The translations under genes and the position numbers were made by a program. DNA of 64,000 nucleotides from an uncultured Coprococcus sp. (GTDB lineage Bacteria; Bacillota; Clostridia; Lachnospirales; Lachnospiraceae), in NCBI GenBank assembly GCA_934247115.1, contig CAKQIY010000002.1:93787-157786 (forward strand), in the 5' to 3' direction. Positions within the stretch are counted from its first letter, which is position 1. Each line of letters starts with the position of its first letter. Shown here in pieces: positions 41,948 through 50,835 of this stretch. The notes under the pieces are model-generated. The model was not told the origin of the DNA. It did not search any database and worked only from the letters and a program-made list of their open reading frames with translations.

Positions 41948-44308
41948 CTAGTTGATCCTTATGTAGTCTGCGAACATATATCCCGTGTAGGTCTTGCTGT
42001 TCTTAGTATAGGTGACCTTATACCAGCCATCTTTGCCGGATATGGTATAGCCGGTTACTTTGACCTTTGAGCCACGTGCAAGCTCCAGGATGATACTTTT
42101 ACCAGTTCCAGCACCGGATCTCAGTCGGACCTGACTGTCGATGACTGTTCCATTCAGGGGGCTGACTTTGGTCGGTGCCTGGGAAATGTCTCCATATACC
42201 ACAGTGCTATTGTACTTTTTGTATGCGAGAATTCTGTATCCGTATCCGCTTTTCAGGGCAGGAAGAATACAACTGGTTGTTTTATAGGAAGATAATTTCT
42301 TCACTCTGGTGTATTTGTTGCCGGCAATATCATACTTGTATATTATGTAGCCGGATGCATTTGAAAGCTTCTGCCATTGGAGATAGCGGTATGAGCCCAG
42401 TTTAGTATATTTATACGATGTGGTAAATGTACGCGGTTTTGTGCATTTGCTGAACTCAAGACGATTGCTGTAGCTGGTCACTCCATCGTGTTCATAATAT
42501 GCTCTCACGCCGAACTTATAAACTGTGGCTGGGCTGAGACCGCTGAAGGTGTAGGTTCTGGAGCTGTCTCCGATGCATCTGGCGATCCTGTCATATGTTC
42601 CTGTTGAGGTGTTGTATGAGTATACAAAATATCCTGTAGCGCCAGTGATCTTACTCCAACGTATATTGATGGATGAGGCGGTACGGGTTACTATGGCTGC
42701 CTGTGATGGCATGGATGGACCTGTATAGCCTGTCACTGAAGCAGAATAATCTGTATAGTAATATGTACCGGCAACCTTATAATAAGCACGCACAGCATAT
42801 GAGTGGGATGTGGAAGCGGACAGACTGCTGTGAGTGTATGTGACAGTATCGGCGGAAGTTATCTTGCCTATTCTAGACCAGTCATCTGATGAAGAGAATC
42901 TGGTGTATATGATATATCCATCGATATTACTCAGTTTATTCCACTTAATTGTTATGTAGTCCTGATATGCGGCACTTATTTTCAGTCCGTTTACCGGTCC
43001 CGGGTCAGAGGAAGCCAGTCCGGCTTCTGATTGGGATGCGATACAACTGCACTCAGAGGAATATGTTCCGTATACAGTTCCGGAATTTAATTTGTAATAT
43101 CCGCGTACCTTATATGTGTATCTTTGTCCTTCTTGCAGGTCCTTGTCGGTGTAGGTCAGTGTTCCGGCGCCCTTTACCGTACCGATCGATACATATTTTT
43201 CTTTGGATTCGTCATAACGCACGATCTGGTATCCGTACACCTCCGGCACTTTTTCCCAGGTGAGAGTTATGGATGAATCCGTGGAAGACTTGGGCGACAG
43301 GGAAGCCGGAGCTGCCGGAGTTCTGATATATTTGAAGTCAAGATCGGTTGGATAGCTTATTCCTGATACAGATCCGCTGTCACTGTACTGCCAGTAGGAA
43401 TGAGTGGCTGTCAGTGTATCTGAATTGTTGTATTGCGCATTCCATATGGGATATTTATTGTTGACGCTTGTCACGTTCATGTCATCGGTTATCACGCTTT
43501 TACTTGCATACAGCATGCCTACATATCCCTTTGACTCAACTGTTGAGCAGAAGGTGTTGATGATAGTAGTGGCGGCACTTTTTGACAGATTGGCATTGTA
43601 CAGTCTGCCGGTAAGCCCGTCCTCCCACGCGTACTCAAAATCCATTACAATAGGCAGATTGATATTGTATGAGGACACAATGTTGAGAATGTATGTGGCT
43701 TCCTGTTTGGCCTCGGAAGAGCTTATCGCCTGTGAGTAGAAGTATGCACCCACGTCGATTCCGGCAGCTGTTGCATTTTTGACATTCTCGGCAAATCTGG
43801 AATCGGTAAAATAAGCACCGGAGCCATAATATCGGCCGCCTGCACGTATAAAGGCAAATGAAACACCGCTGGCTTTGACCTTGCTCCAGTTGATAGAGCC
43901 ATTCCATTCCGATACGTCTATTCCCATCACAATGGTGGAGTTCTTGAACTGTGATGCGTGTGTGTAGGTTGTAGATGACAACTTAGCTCTTCCGTAGGTT
44001 GTAGATGACAACTTAGCTCTTCCGTAGGTGGTGACGCTGTCGGACTGTTTTTGTAGCTGCCTTAGGGTTTCTGGATCGTTGTTGTACAGAGCGTATATGT
44101 GATCTATCTCGGCGTCTGTCAGCTGGGCACGGTCAAATCTGCCTTCGTCGACGATCTCCTGAACCTCCGATCTTGTTGAAGTGGTTGTGATACCTGAGGT
44201 ATCAGCCGCATATACATCATGGGGATGAAATGTGGCAGCTGGAAGATTGAAAAAAAGCAATCCAAGTACAGCTTTGAGAATAACCTTTGATAATCTTTTG
44301 GAATTCAT
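41948..44308 (-). CDS. Secreted GH25 lysozyme with FnIII-like repeats and SH3b domain
   Basis: A 786-residue secreted protein: signal peptide (about 1-35), spacer, and GH25 muramidase domain (about 125-325). The active-site strands are MGIDVSEWNG and PIVMDFEYAWED, and there is the YWQYSDSG block. Four fibronectin-III-like modules (about 330-705) and a C-terminal bacterial SH3 domain (about 715-786, QVRLRSGAG) follow. It probably cleaves peptidoglycan. The spacer holds a 10-residue repeat (TTYGRAKLSS). TAGGAGG precedes the ATG at 44308. It is a paralogue of the next gene, with one fewer FnIII module. Confidence 0.93.
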   Translation of the reverse strand: MNSKRLSKVILKAVLGLLFFNLPAATFHPHDVYAADTSGITTTSTRSEVQEIVDEGRFDRAQLTDAEIDHIYALYNNDPETLRQLQKQSDSVTTYGRAKLSSTTYGRAKLSSTTYTHASQFKNSTIVMGIDVSEWNGSINWSKVKASGVSFAFIRAGGRYYGSGAYFTDSRFAENVKNATAAGIDVGAYFYSQAISSSEAKQEATYILNIVSSYNINLPIVMDFEYAWEDGLTGRLYNANLSKSAATTIINTFCSTVESKGYVGMLYASKSVITDDMNVTSVNNKYPIWNAQYNNSDTLTATHSYWQYSDSGSVSGISYPTDLDFKYIRTPAAPASLSPKSSTDSSITLTWEKVPEVYGYQIVRYDESKEKYVSIGTVKGAGTLTYTDKDLQEGQRYTYKVRGYYKLNSGTVYGTYSSECSCIASQSEAGLASSDPGPVNGLKISAAYQDYITIKWNKLSNIDGYIIYTRFSSSDDWSRIGKITSADTVTYTHSSLSASTSHSYAVRAYYKVAGTYYYTDYSASVTGYTGPSMPSQAAIVTRTASSINIRWSKITGATGYFVYSYNTSTGTYDRIARCIGDSSRTYTFSGLSPATVYKFGVRAYYEHDGVTSYSNRLEFSKCTKPRTFTTSYKYTKLGSYRYLQWQKLSNASGYIIYKYDIAGNKYTRVKKLSSYKTTSCILPALKSGYGYRILAYKKYNSTVVYGDISQAPTKVSPLNGTVIDSQVRLRSGAGTGKSIILELARGSKVKVTGYTISGKDGWYKVTYTKNSKTYTGYMFADYIRIN
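43964..44023 (-). repeat. 30-bp in-frame tandem duplication in GH25 gene
   Basis: Two identical 30-bp units (43964-43993 and 43994-44023) encode the repeated peptide YGRAKLSSTT. A partial third copy begins at 44024. The paralogue at 44474 has one related copy only, so the duplication is recent. Confidence 0.9.
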
Positions 44309-44327
44309 AAAGACCTCCTAAATAGTT

Positions 44328-44344
44328 GTTACAAATATATTACA
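44328..44344 (-). promoter_or_regulatory. WalR-like box upstream of GH25 gene 1
   Basis: On the minus strand TGTAAT-ATATT-TGTAAC matches the WalR/YycF consensus TGTWAH-N5-TGTWAH exactly. It lies only about 20 bp before the start codon, closer than usual. A clear -10/-35 pair is not visible next to it. Confidence 0.6.
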
Positions 44345-44395
44345 AAATGTTTATTAAAATATTATTAAAAACAGGAGAATAAGCTCAAAATAACA

Positions 44396-44456
44396 AAAAT
44401 ATAAGCACATAATACGTCGTGCCATACCGGTATGGTATATAACGTATTATGTGCTT
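44396..44456 (-). terminator. Terminator of GH25 gene 2 (copy 2)
   Basis: A 15-bp perfect stem (44403-44417 with 44442-44456) with the same inner hairpin as the copy at 41875. The minus-strand transcript ends in a T-rich tract (complement of 44396-44402). Sequence identity with copy 1 continues into the coding 3' ends of both GH25 genes. Confidence 0.88.
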
Positions 44457-44473
44457 TTGTTATTATAAAAAGA

Positions 44474-47059
44474 CTAGTTGATCCTTATGTAGTCTGCGAA
44501 CATATATCCTGTGTAGGTCTTGCCGCCTGTGGTATATGTGACTTTATACCAGGTCTCCTTGCCGGCCATGGCATATCCGATAACCTTAACCTTAGAACCG
44601 CGTGCAAGCTCCTTGATGATGCTGTGGTTTGTTCCGGCTCCGGATCTCAGTCGAACCTGACTGTCGATGACTGTTCCGTTCAGGACATCCATTTTGACAG
44701 GCGCTGATGATACATCACCATAGAATGTCTTGCCGTCGTATGTCTTGTAGGCCATGATTCTGTAACCAAATCCACTCTTCAGAGAAGGGAGGAAGCAGCG
44801 GTTTGTCTGGCTGGATGTTATCTTCTTAACCCGGGTGTATTTCTTATTTGCCATATCGTACTTGAGCACGATGTATCCGGTGGCGTCTGTTAGCTTCTGC
44901 CACTGGAGGTATCTCTGTGATCCGAGAGATGCGTACTTGAATGACGATGTAAATGTTGCAGGAAGAGTGCATGTGCTGAACTTCTTCATATTGCTGTAGC
45001 TGGTCACGCCATTCTTCTCTGTATATGCTCTTATACCAAACTTGTATACGCTTGTTGCCTTGAGACCTGAGAAGGAGAAGGTTCGCATGGTATTGCCGAC
45101 ATTGCGGGCAATTCTTTCATATGATTTTGTTGACTCATTGTACATGTATACCAGGTAACCGGTGGCATTTGATATCTGTGTCCATCTAACACCTATGGAG
45201 CTGGCTGTTCTGCCTGTGATTGCTGTGTTGGATGGCATCACTGGTCCGGTGGTTCCTGTTACAGCACTTGCTGAATCGGTATAGTGGAGTTTGCCGTTCT
45301 TGGTGTAATATGCACATACTGTGTAACTGTACTGCGCTGAGGCTGACAGTCCCTTGTGTGTGTAGGACACTGTTTTGGATGAAGTGATCTTGCCAAGCCT
45401 GGTCCATGTTGCAGTGGAAGAATCCCATACAAATACAATGTATCCGTCCACGTTGTTCTGCTTATTCCACTTGAGTGTTATATAGTTCTGAAAAGCTGCA
45501 CCTATCTTCAGTCCGCTCACTTGGCCGGGATCAGTAGTAACCTCCAGAGCGTCGGACAGTACATGCCATATTGTGCCGGACTCTGTGGTGGTATACGCTC
45601 TGACCTTGTACAGATATGTAGTTCCACCATACAGACCATTGTCTGTGTACACTGCATTGGTGGCTGATGTGGTGGTAGCTATCGTGTCGTATTCCTTGGT
45701 CGCATTGTTATATCTGTATATCCTGTATCCTGTAGCCGCTACTATAGGAGTCCATGAGAGCTTTACGGAAGTAGAAGACAGTACAGATGCCTTGAAGTTT
45801 TCTATATTGTCAGCGATGGTGATTCCTGTGCATTCGGAGGAGTATGTACCGTATATTGTGCCTGAGTTCAGCTTGTAGTAGCCTCTCACCTTGTAGGTAT
45901 ATTTCTTGCCGTCCTGAAGTCCTTTATCGGTAAATGTATGGATGCCGGCACCCTTTACTGTACCAACAGATACGTACTTGTCCTGTGACTCATCGTAACG
46001 TACTATCTGATAGCCGTATACCTCAGGAACCTTGTTCCATGTGAGGGTGATGGACGCATCAGTTGATGTCTGCTGCGCAAGAGAAGCTGGAGCTGACGGA
46101 GCCTTAACGTATTTGAAGTTCATATCCGTAGCGTGGCTTATACCCGGCACATTGCCCTCATCACTGTACTGCCAGTATGAATGACGGGCGGAGAGCGTGT
46201 CGGTGCTGTTATACTGGGCGTTCCAGATCGGATATTTGCTGTTGATGCTGTTTACGTTCATGTCGTCAGTGATGACGGTCTTGCTGGCGTAGAGCATGCC
46301 CACGTATCCCTTTGCCTCCACTGCGGAGCAGAATGTATTGATGATGGTTGTGGCTGCGCTTTTGGACAGATGTGCGTTGTATAGCCTTCCGGTGAGGCCG
46401 TTCTCCCATGCATATTCATAGTCCATGACAATAGGAAGATTGATGTTGTACGATGACACCAGATTCATGGTGTATGCAGCTTCCTGCCTTGCCTCCGCGG
46501 TACTTATGGCCTGTGAGTAGAAGTACACGCCCACGTCAAGTCCTGCGGCGATGGCATTCTTCATGTTCTCTTCAAACGTTGAATCGGTGTAGTATCCGCC
46601 AGAGCCGTAGTAGCGTCCGCCGGCACGGATGAATGCAAATGTTATTCCACTGGCTTTGACCTTTTTCCAGTTGATCGTTCCATTCCACTCGGACACGTCT
46701 ATACCCTTCATGGCTGTGTAGCCCTTGAACTGGGACGCGTGAGTGTATGATGTGGAGGAAAGTGTCGCGATTCCGTATTGACTTACACTGTCCGACTGCC
46801 TTTGAAGCTGTTTGATGGTTTCAGGGTCGTTGTTGTAGAGAGAGTAGATGTGATCGATCTCGGCGGCAGACAGCTGGGTGTAATCGAAATTACCCTCGTC
46901 GACTATCTCCTGTACCTCAGATCTGGTTGATTCCGTTGATATATCGGAAGTATCGGCCGCGTATGCCGTCTGTGAGTGTGCACCTATGCCTATAAAAGAG
47001 AGAAGGCTCACCCCCAGCGCCAGGCCGAAAATCTTTTTGTTTATCCTTTTCGTAGTCAT
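44474..47059 (-). CDS. Secreted GH25 lysozyme with five FnIII-like repeats and SH3b domain
   Basis: An 861-residue paralogue of the preceding protein: signal peptide (about 1-34, ending TAYAAD), GH25 domain (about 115-315; MKGIDVSEWNG, PIVMDYEYAWEN), five FnIII-like modules, and a C-terminal SH3b domain nearly identical to that of copy 1. The extra FnIII module (about 425-505) explains the greater length. ATG 47059 is chosen because GGGAGG is 6 nt upstream; the TRACK-independent longer frame to 47092 has no ribosome binding site. Its own promoter and WalR-like box are upstream. Confidence 0.93.
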   Translation of the reverse strand: MTTKRINKKIFGLALGVSLLSFIGIGAHSQTAYAADTSDISTESTRSEVQEIVDEGNFDYTQLSAAEIDHIYSLYNNDPETIKQLQRQSDSVSQYGIATLSSTSYTHASQFKGYTAMKGIDVSEWNGTINWKKVKASGITFAFIRAGGRYYGSGGYYTDSTFEENMKNAIAAGLDVGVYFYSQAISTAEARQEAAYTMNLVSSYNINLPIVMDYEYAWENGLTGRLYNAHLSKSAATTIINTFCSAVEAKGYVGMLYASKTVITDDMNVNSINSKYPIWNAQYNSTDTLSARHSYWQYSDEGNVPGISHATDMNFKYVKAPSAPASLAQQTSTDASITLTWNKVPEVYGYQIVRYDESQDKYVSVGTVKGAGIHTFTDKGLQDGKKYTYKVRGYYKLNSGTIYGTYSSECTGITIADNIENFKASVLSSTSVKLSWTPIVAATGYRIYRYNNATKEYDTIATTTSATNAVYTDNGLYGGTTYLYKVRAYTTTESGTIWHVLSDALEVTTDPGQVSGLKIGAAFQNYITLKWNKQNNVDGYIVFVWDSSTATWTRLGKITSSKTVSYTHKGLSASAQYSYTVCAYYTKNGKLHYTDSASAVTGTTGPVMPSNTAITGRTASSIGVRWTQISNATGYLVYMYNESTKSYERIARNVGNTMRTFSFSGLKATSVYKFGIRAYTEKNGVTSYSNMKKFSTCTLPATFTSSFKYASLGSQRYLQWQKLTDATGYIVLKYDMANKKYTRVKKITSSQTNRCFLPSLKSGFGYRIMAYKTYDGKTFYGDVSSAPVKMDVLNGTVIDSQVRLRSGAGTNHSIIKELARGSKVKVIGYAMAGKETWYKVTYTTGGKTYTGYMFADYIRIN

Positions 47060-47099
47060 GTAATCCTCCCGTATGTAATAAAGTTTTTGCACAGTTTAC

Positions 47100-47128
47100 A
47101 TAATAGAATGTACGCTGTGAAAAGTCAA
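47100..47128 (-). promoter_or_regulatory. SigA promoter of GH25 gene 2
   Basis: On the minus strand TTGACT (47128-47123), a 17-bp spacer and TATTAT (47105-47100), about 40 bp before the start codon. Confidence 0.8.
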
Positions 47129-47145
47129 TAAAATGGTGCGGATTT

Positions 47146-47162
47146 GTTACGAATATATTACA
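47146..47162 (-). promoter_or_regulatory. WalR-like box upstream of GH25 gene 2
   Basis: On the minus strand TGTAAT-ATATT-CGTAAC, one base away from TGTWAH-N5-TGTWAH. It lies 17 bp upstream of the -35 element, a typical activator position. Confidence 0.6.
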
Positions 47163-47262
47163 AAACAAAGGCCGGAGAGATGCACGTATGTATAGCGGGA
47201 TTAAATTTCTGGAAAAAAGTCAGTAAAGGATGATGTTTTTCATATTCAATGCATAAAGTGTA

Positions 47263-47271
47263 TGCTATACT
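47263..47271 (+). promoter_or_regulatory. Extended -10 promoter of pyruvate kinase gene
   Basis: TGC-TATACT (47263-47271), no strong -35. A start near 47278 gives a leader of about 43 nt before ATG 47321. Confidence 0.55.
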
Positions 47272-47320
47272 GAAGAAGCATACGTCTGCTATAAATAATA
47301 ACGACAGGAGGAGTATTCAT

Positions 47321-49066
47321 ATGAATATGAGAAAGACAAAGATTATATGCACGCTTGGTCCGGCGACCGATGATGATGAGATCCTGAGAAAGCTCATGAT
47401 CGAGGGTATGGATGTTGCCAGATTCAACTTTTCTCATGGAGATCATGCTCAGCATAAAAGAAATAAGGATAGAATAGTCAAACTCAGGGAGGAACTGGGA
47501 ATACCGGTTGCAACTCTTCTGGATACCAAGGGACCGGAGATCAGAGTCGGGGACTTTGAGTATGGCAAGGTGGAGCTTGTTGAGGGTCAGACGTTTACAC
47601 TCACAACAGAGGATGTTATAGGCGATAAGGACAAGGTGTCTATCACATACAAGAATCTTGTGAATGATGTTAAGCCGGGGGACACTATTCTTATAGATGA
47701 CGGACTTATTAATATGAAGATAGAGAAAGTCACCAGCAAGGAGATAGTATGTCATGTGGAGAACGGCGGACCTGTATCTAACCACAAGGGCGTCAATGTA
47801 CCAAGAGTCAATCTGACCATGCCATATATAAGTGACGTGGACAGACAGGATATCATATTTGGAATACAGAACGACTTTGATTTTATAGCAGCATCATTTG
47901 TCAGATCAGCAGATGACATTCTGGAGATCAGAAAGATCCTTGATGAGTATGACTGTGACAATATCAATATAATTGCGAAGATTGAGAATATGCAGGGTGT
48001 TGACAATATCGATGATATCATCAGGGTGTCAGACGGAATCATGGTTGCCAGAGGTGATATGGGTGTTGAGATTCCTCTTGAGGATGTGCCTATCATACAG
48101 AAGATGATCATCAAGAAGGTTTACAATGCAGATAAGCAGGTCATCACGGCCACACAGATGCTTGATTCTATGATGAGCCATCCGAGACCTACAAGGGCGG
48201 AGGCTACAGATGTTGCAAATGCCATATATGACGGAACCAGCGCTATCATGCTTTCGGGCGAGACTGCTGCAGGAAAGTATCCTGTAGAAGCGCTTCATAC
48301 CATGAAGACCATCGCAGAGAGAGCAGAGCGCGATATAGATTATAACAAGCGATTCTTCAGCAGGGATGCAGTACAGAATCCGGATATCACAAGTGCCATA
48401 TCACATGCTACATGTACAACGGCCATCGATCTTGCGGCGGCAGCGATAATTACAGTTACAAAGTCAGGCAAGACTGCGAGAATGCTTTCCAAGTACAGAC
48501 CAAAGTGTCCGATCATCGGATGTACACCAGTTGAGAAGGTTGCCAGACAGCTCAATCTTTCCTGGGGAGTCCAGCCGCTTGTCATAGGTGAGGAGAAGAG
48601 CACGGATGATCTGTTTGAACACTCGGTTGATGCGGCCAAGAAGAATGGTTATGTGAGGGATGGAGAGGTTGTTGTCATAACTGCCGGAGTTCCTCTGGGA
48701 GTGACCGGAACAACCAATCTGATCAAGGTCCATGTGGTTGGGCATATCCTTGTGAAGGGGTATTCGATCAATGAGAGATCGGCCACAGCTCCTCTGTGTG
48801 TGTGCCAGTCGGAGGAAGAACTGAAAGAGAACTATAAGACAGGTGATATCATAGTCATCAGTGAGACAAGCAATGGCGTCATGGAACAGCTCAAGACAGC
48901 ATCGGCCATTGTGTGTGAGAAGAACGGTGGCAATTCCCATGCGGCTATAGTTGGCCTCAGCAGAGATATACCGGTCATCCTCGGTGCACAGAATGCCACC
49001 AAGATACTTAAGTCCGGAGCCATTGTCACAGTAAATGGCGAGGATGGAGTCGTTATATCCAATTAA
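47321..49066 (+). CDS. pyk: Pyruvate kinase with C-terminal PEP-utiliser-like domain
   Basis: A 581-residue glycolytic enzyme converting PEP and ADP to pyruvate and ATP. The N-terminal RKTKIICTLGPATDD, catalytic IAKIENMQGVDN, MVARGDMGVEIP and TATQMLDSM motifs are intact. An extra C-terminal domain of about 105 residues (GGNSHAAIVGLSRDIPVI) resembles the phosphohistidine domain of PEP-utilising enzymes, as in Bacillus pyruvate kinase. Here the usual TSH is NSH. ATG 47321 has GGAGG 9 nt upstream. Confidence 0.97.
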   Translation: MNMRKTKIICTLGPATDDDEILRKLMIEGMDVARFNFSHGDHAQHKRNKDRIVKLREELGIPVATLLDTKGPEIRVGDFEYGKVELVEGQTFTLTTEDVIGDKDKVSITYKNLVNDVKPGDTILIDDGLINMKIEKVTSKEIVCHVENGGPVSNHKGVNVPRVNLTMPYISDVDRQDIIFGIQNDFDFIAASFVRSADDILEIRKILDEYDCDNINIIAKIENMQGVDNIDDIIRVSDGIMVARGDMGVEIPLEDVPIIQKMIIKKVYNADKQVITATQMLDSMMSHPRPTRAEATDVANAIYDGTSAIMLSGETAAGKYPVEALHTMKTIAERAERDIDYNKRFFSRDAVQNPDITSAISHATCTTAIDLAAAAIITVTKSGKTARMLSKYRPKCPIIGCTPVEKVARQLNLSWGVQPLVIGEEKSTDDLFEHSVDAAKKNGYVRDGEVVVITAGVPLGVTGTTNLIKVHVVGHILVKGYSINERSATAPLCVCQSEEELKENYKTGDIIVISETSNGVMEQLKTASAIVCEKNGGNSHAAIVGLSRDIPVILGAQNATKILKSGAIVTVNGEDGVVISN

Positions 49067-49080
49067 TATTCATTTGACGA

Positions 49081-49097
49081 TGTAACAGATATTTAAC
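49081..49097 (+). promoter_or_regulatory. WalR-like box, upstream copy, NlpC/P60 gene
   Basis: TGTAAC-AGATA-TTTAAC, one mismatch from TGTWAH-N5-TGTWAH, 40 bp upstream of the -35 of the NlpC/P60 promoter. It is just after the pyruvate kinase stop. Confidence 0.5.
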
Positions 49098-49136
49098 AAA
49101 AACTAAATAGAAATGTATAAAATAAGACCTCCCGTG

Positions 49137-49165
49137 TTGACAAACGTAATCTCTGTTGCTATAAT
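49137..49165 (+). promoter_or_regulatory. SigA promoter of NlpC/P60 gene
   Basis: TTGACA (49137-49142), a 17-bp spacer and TATAAT (49160-49165): a perfect consensus promoter. Transcription would start near 49172. Confidence 0.9.
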
Positions 49166-49175
49166 ACAATAGATT

Positions 49176-49192
49176 TGTAACAGATTTGTAAT
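49176..49192 (+). promoter_or_regulatory. WalR-like box, downstream copy, NlpC/P60 gene
   Basis: TGTAAC-AGATT-TGTAAT is an exact match to TGTWAH-N5-TGTWAH. It overlaps the predicted transcription start, a position that could give repression, in contrast to the upstream copy. Confidence 0.6.
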
Positions 49193-49230
49193 AAATGAAG
49201 AGTTACAGTCACAGCACAGGAGGTTTTATA

Positions 49231-50619
49231 ATGTCTAAATCAAATTCAATAAAAAAGACTATAGTTGTAGCGGCAGCAGCGGGGCTTGTCATAACGACAT
49301 CCATAGGAACCGGCAGCGGAGCTATCGTAAGGACTGTCAGTGCAGACCAGATATACAGCGATTCAACTGTAGGAATTTCAGCTGCATTTGACATATATGC
49401 CAACACTCTTGCTGGTAAAGCTGCAGATGATAAGGAACAGACTCAGGCAACTGCCACGGATGCACAGTGTGACGGTATCGGATCAGACGGAACAGCACAG
49501 ACTGCAGATAAGAATAAGACAGAGAAAAAAGTGGAGATAAAGTATCCTGATTTCAAGGATAAATGTATAGCAGTAACAGAAGATTATGTGAATGTCAGGG
49601 CGAAGGCTGGAACAGATTCTGACGTTGTGGGTATAATAGGAAACAATGGTGTGGCCACTGTTGTCAGCAAAGGCAAAGAATGGTCACATATAGTATCGGG
49701 TAATTGCGAAGGTTATATAAGCAATGATTTCCTTCTGTTCGGTGATGATGCCGGAGCTTATGCGGAGACTAACTGCACGAAGCAGGCTAGAATTGCCACA
49801 GAGACACTGAATGTCAGGGAACAGGCAGATGTAAACTCTGACTGTCTCACGCAGGTTGGCGAGAATCAGGTGTTTGATATACTTTCACAGGATGATAAAT
49901 GGATACAGATCGCTCTTGACGATGAAAACAGTGGCTATGTGAGCGCTGACTACGTTCAGTATACATATTCATTTGATACGGCAAAGACCATGGAGGAGAT
50001 ACAGGCCCAGATCGAGGCCGAAAGAGCGGAGGAAGAGGCTCAGGCTGAGCAGGATGCAGCGGCAGATCAGTCATCAGATGACAGTACACAGGACGATGGT
50101 ATAGGTGATGACGGATTGAACACAGATGATGGCTCGGATTCTTCGGATGATACACAGTATCCAGGTGATTCATCAGACACGGACGGATCACAGGATTCGG
50201 CTGATGACAGCTCCGATTCCTCGGATGATTCATCCCAGGTGGCAGCACCTAGCGGACAGACAGGTATAGATCTTGCCAATTTCGCAACGCAGTTCGTCGG
50301 TAATCCATATGTATATGGAGGCTCAAGTCTTACGGATGGAGCAGACTGTTCCGGATTTGTCATGGCTGTATATGCCCAGTTTGGGTATTCGCTTCCACAT
50401 TCCGCGGGAGCCCAGTCTGGATATGGCACAAGGGTTGATACATCAAGCCTTGAACCTGGTGATGTACTGTTCTATGGATATAACGGATCCATCGAGCACT
50501 GTGCAATATATATAGGTGATGGAATGATAGTTCACGCCAGCACAGAGGAGACTGGCATCAAGATATCATCAGCATTCTATGATACACCTATGTGTGCAGT
50601 GAGAATTCTTGGACAGTAG
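49231..50619 (+). CDS. Secreted NlpC/P60 peptidoglycan endopeptidase with two SH3b domains
   Basis: A 462-residue secreted hydrolase: signal peptide (about 1-37), two SH3b cell-wall-binding domains (about 110-170 and 185-248; YVNVRAKAG, LNVREQAD), an Ala/Glu/Gln helix, a low-complexity Asp/Ser linker of about 75 residues, and a C-terminal NlpC/P60 domain. Catalytic Cys373 is in GADCSGFV and His423 in SIEHCAIYIG. It cleaves stem-peptide bonds. ATG 49231 has AGGAGG upstream; the ATG at 49195 is excluded because this ribosome binding site lies inside that reading. WalR-like boxes flank its promoter. Confidence 0.95.
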   Translation: MSKSNSIKKTIVVAAAAGLVITTSIGTGSGAIVRTVSADQIYSDSTVGISAAFDIYANTLAGKAADDKEQTQATATDAQCDGIGSDGTAQTADKNKTEKKVEIKYPDFKDKCIAVTEDYVNVRAKAGTDSDVVGIIGNNGVATVVSKGKEWSHIVSGNCEGYISNDFLLFGDDAGAYAETNCTKQARIATETLNVREQADVNSDCLTQVGENQVFDILSQDDKWIQIALDDENSGYVSADYVQYTYSFDTAKTMEEIQAQIEAERAEEEAQAEQDAAADQSSDDSTQDDGIGDDGLNTDDGSDSSDDTQYPGDSSDTDGSQDSADDSSDSSDDSSQVAAPSGQTGIDLANFATQFVGNPYVYGGSSLTDGADCSGFVMAVYAQFGYSLPHSAGAQSGYGTRVDTSSLEPGDVLFYGYNGSIEHCAIYIGDGMIVHASTEETGIKISSAFYDTPMCAVRILGQ

Positions 50620-50656
50620 ACAAAATGACGATAATGGGTTATAATAATGACATGAG

Positions 50657-50685
50657 GCGCACATGGGATACATGTGCGCTTTTCT
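50657..50685 (+). terminator. Terminator after NlpC/P60 gene
   Basis: A 9-bp perfect stem (50657-50665 with 50671-50679, 5-nt loop) is followed by TTTTCTT. Confidence 0.9.
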
Positions 50686-50760
50686 TGTGCAAAATGTCGA
50701 AAACAAAAGCTGAAAAATAAATATAGTTGTCAGTTTGCACATTAAATTGTAGTAAATATA

Positions 50761-50788
50761 TTGAAAAAAAGCTGGATTGTGTTATAAT
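50761..50788 (+). promoter_or_regulatory. SigA promoter of hpf
   Basis: TTGAAA (50761-50766), a 16-bp spacer and TGT-TATAAT (-10 at 50783-50788, extended). Start is expected near 50795, about 40 nt before ATG 50836. Confidence 0.75.
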
Positions 50789-50835
50789 AGTCATATCAAT
50801 TTGGATTATATCCAAAAAAGAAGGAGTTGGGCATC

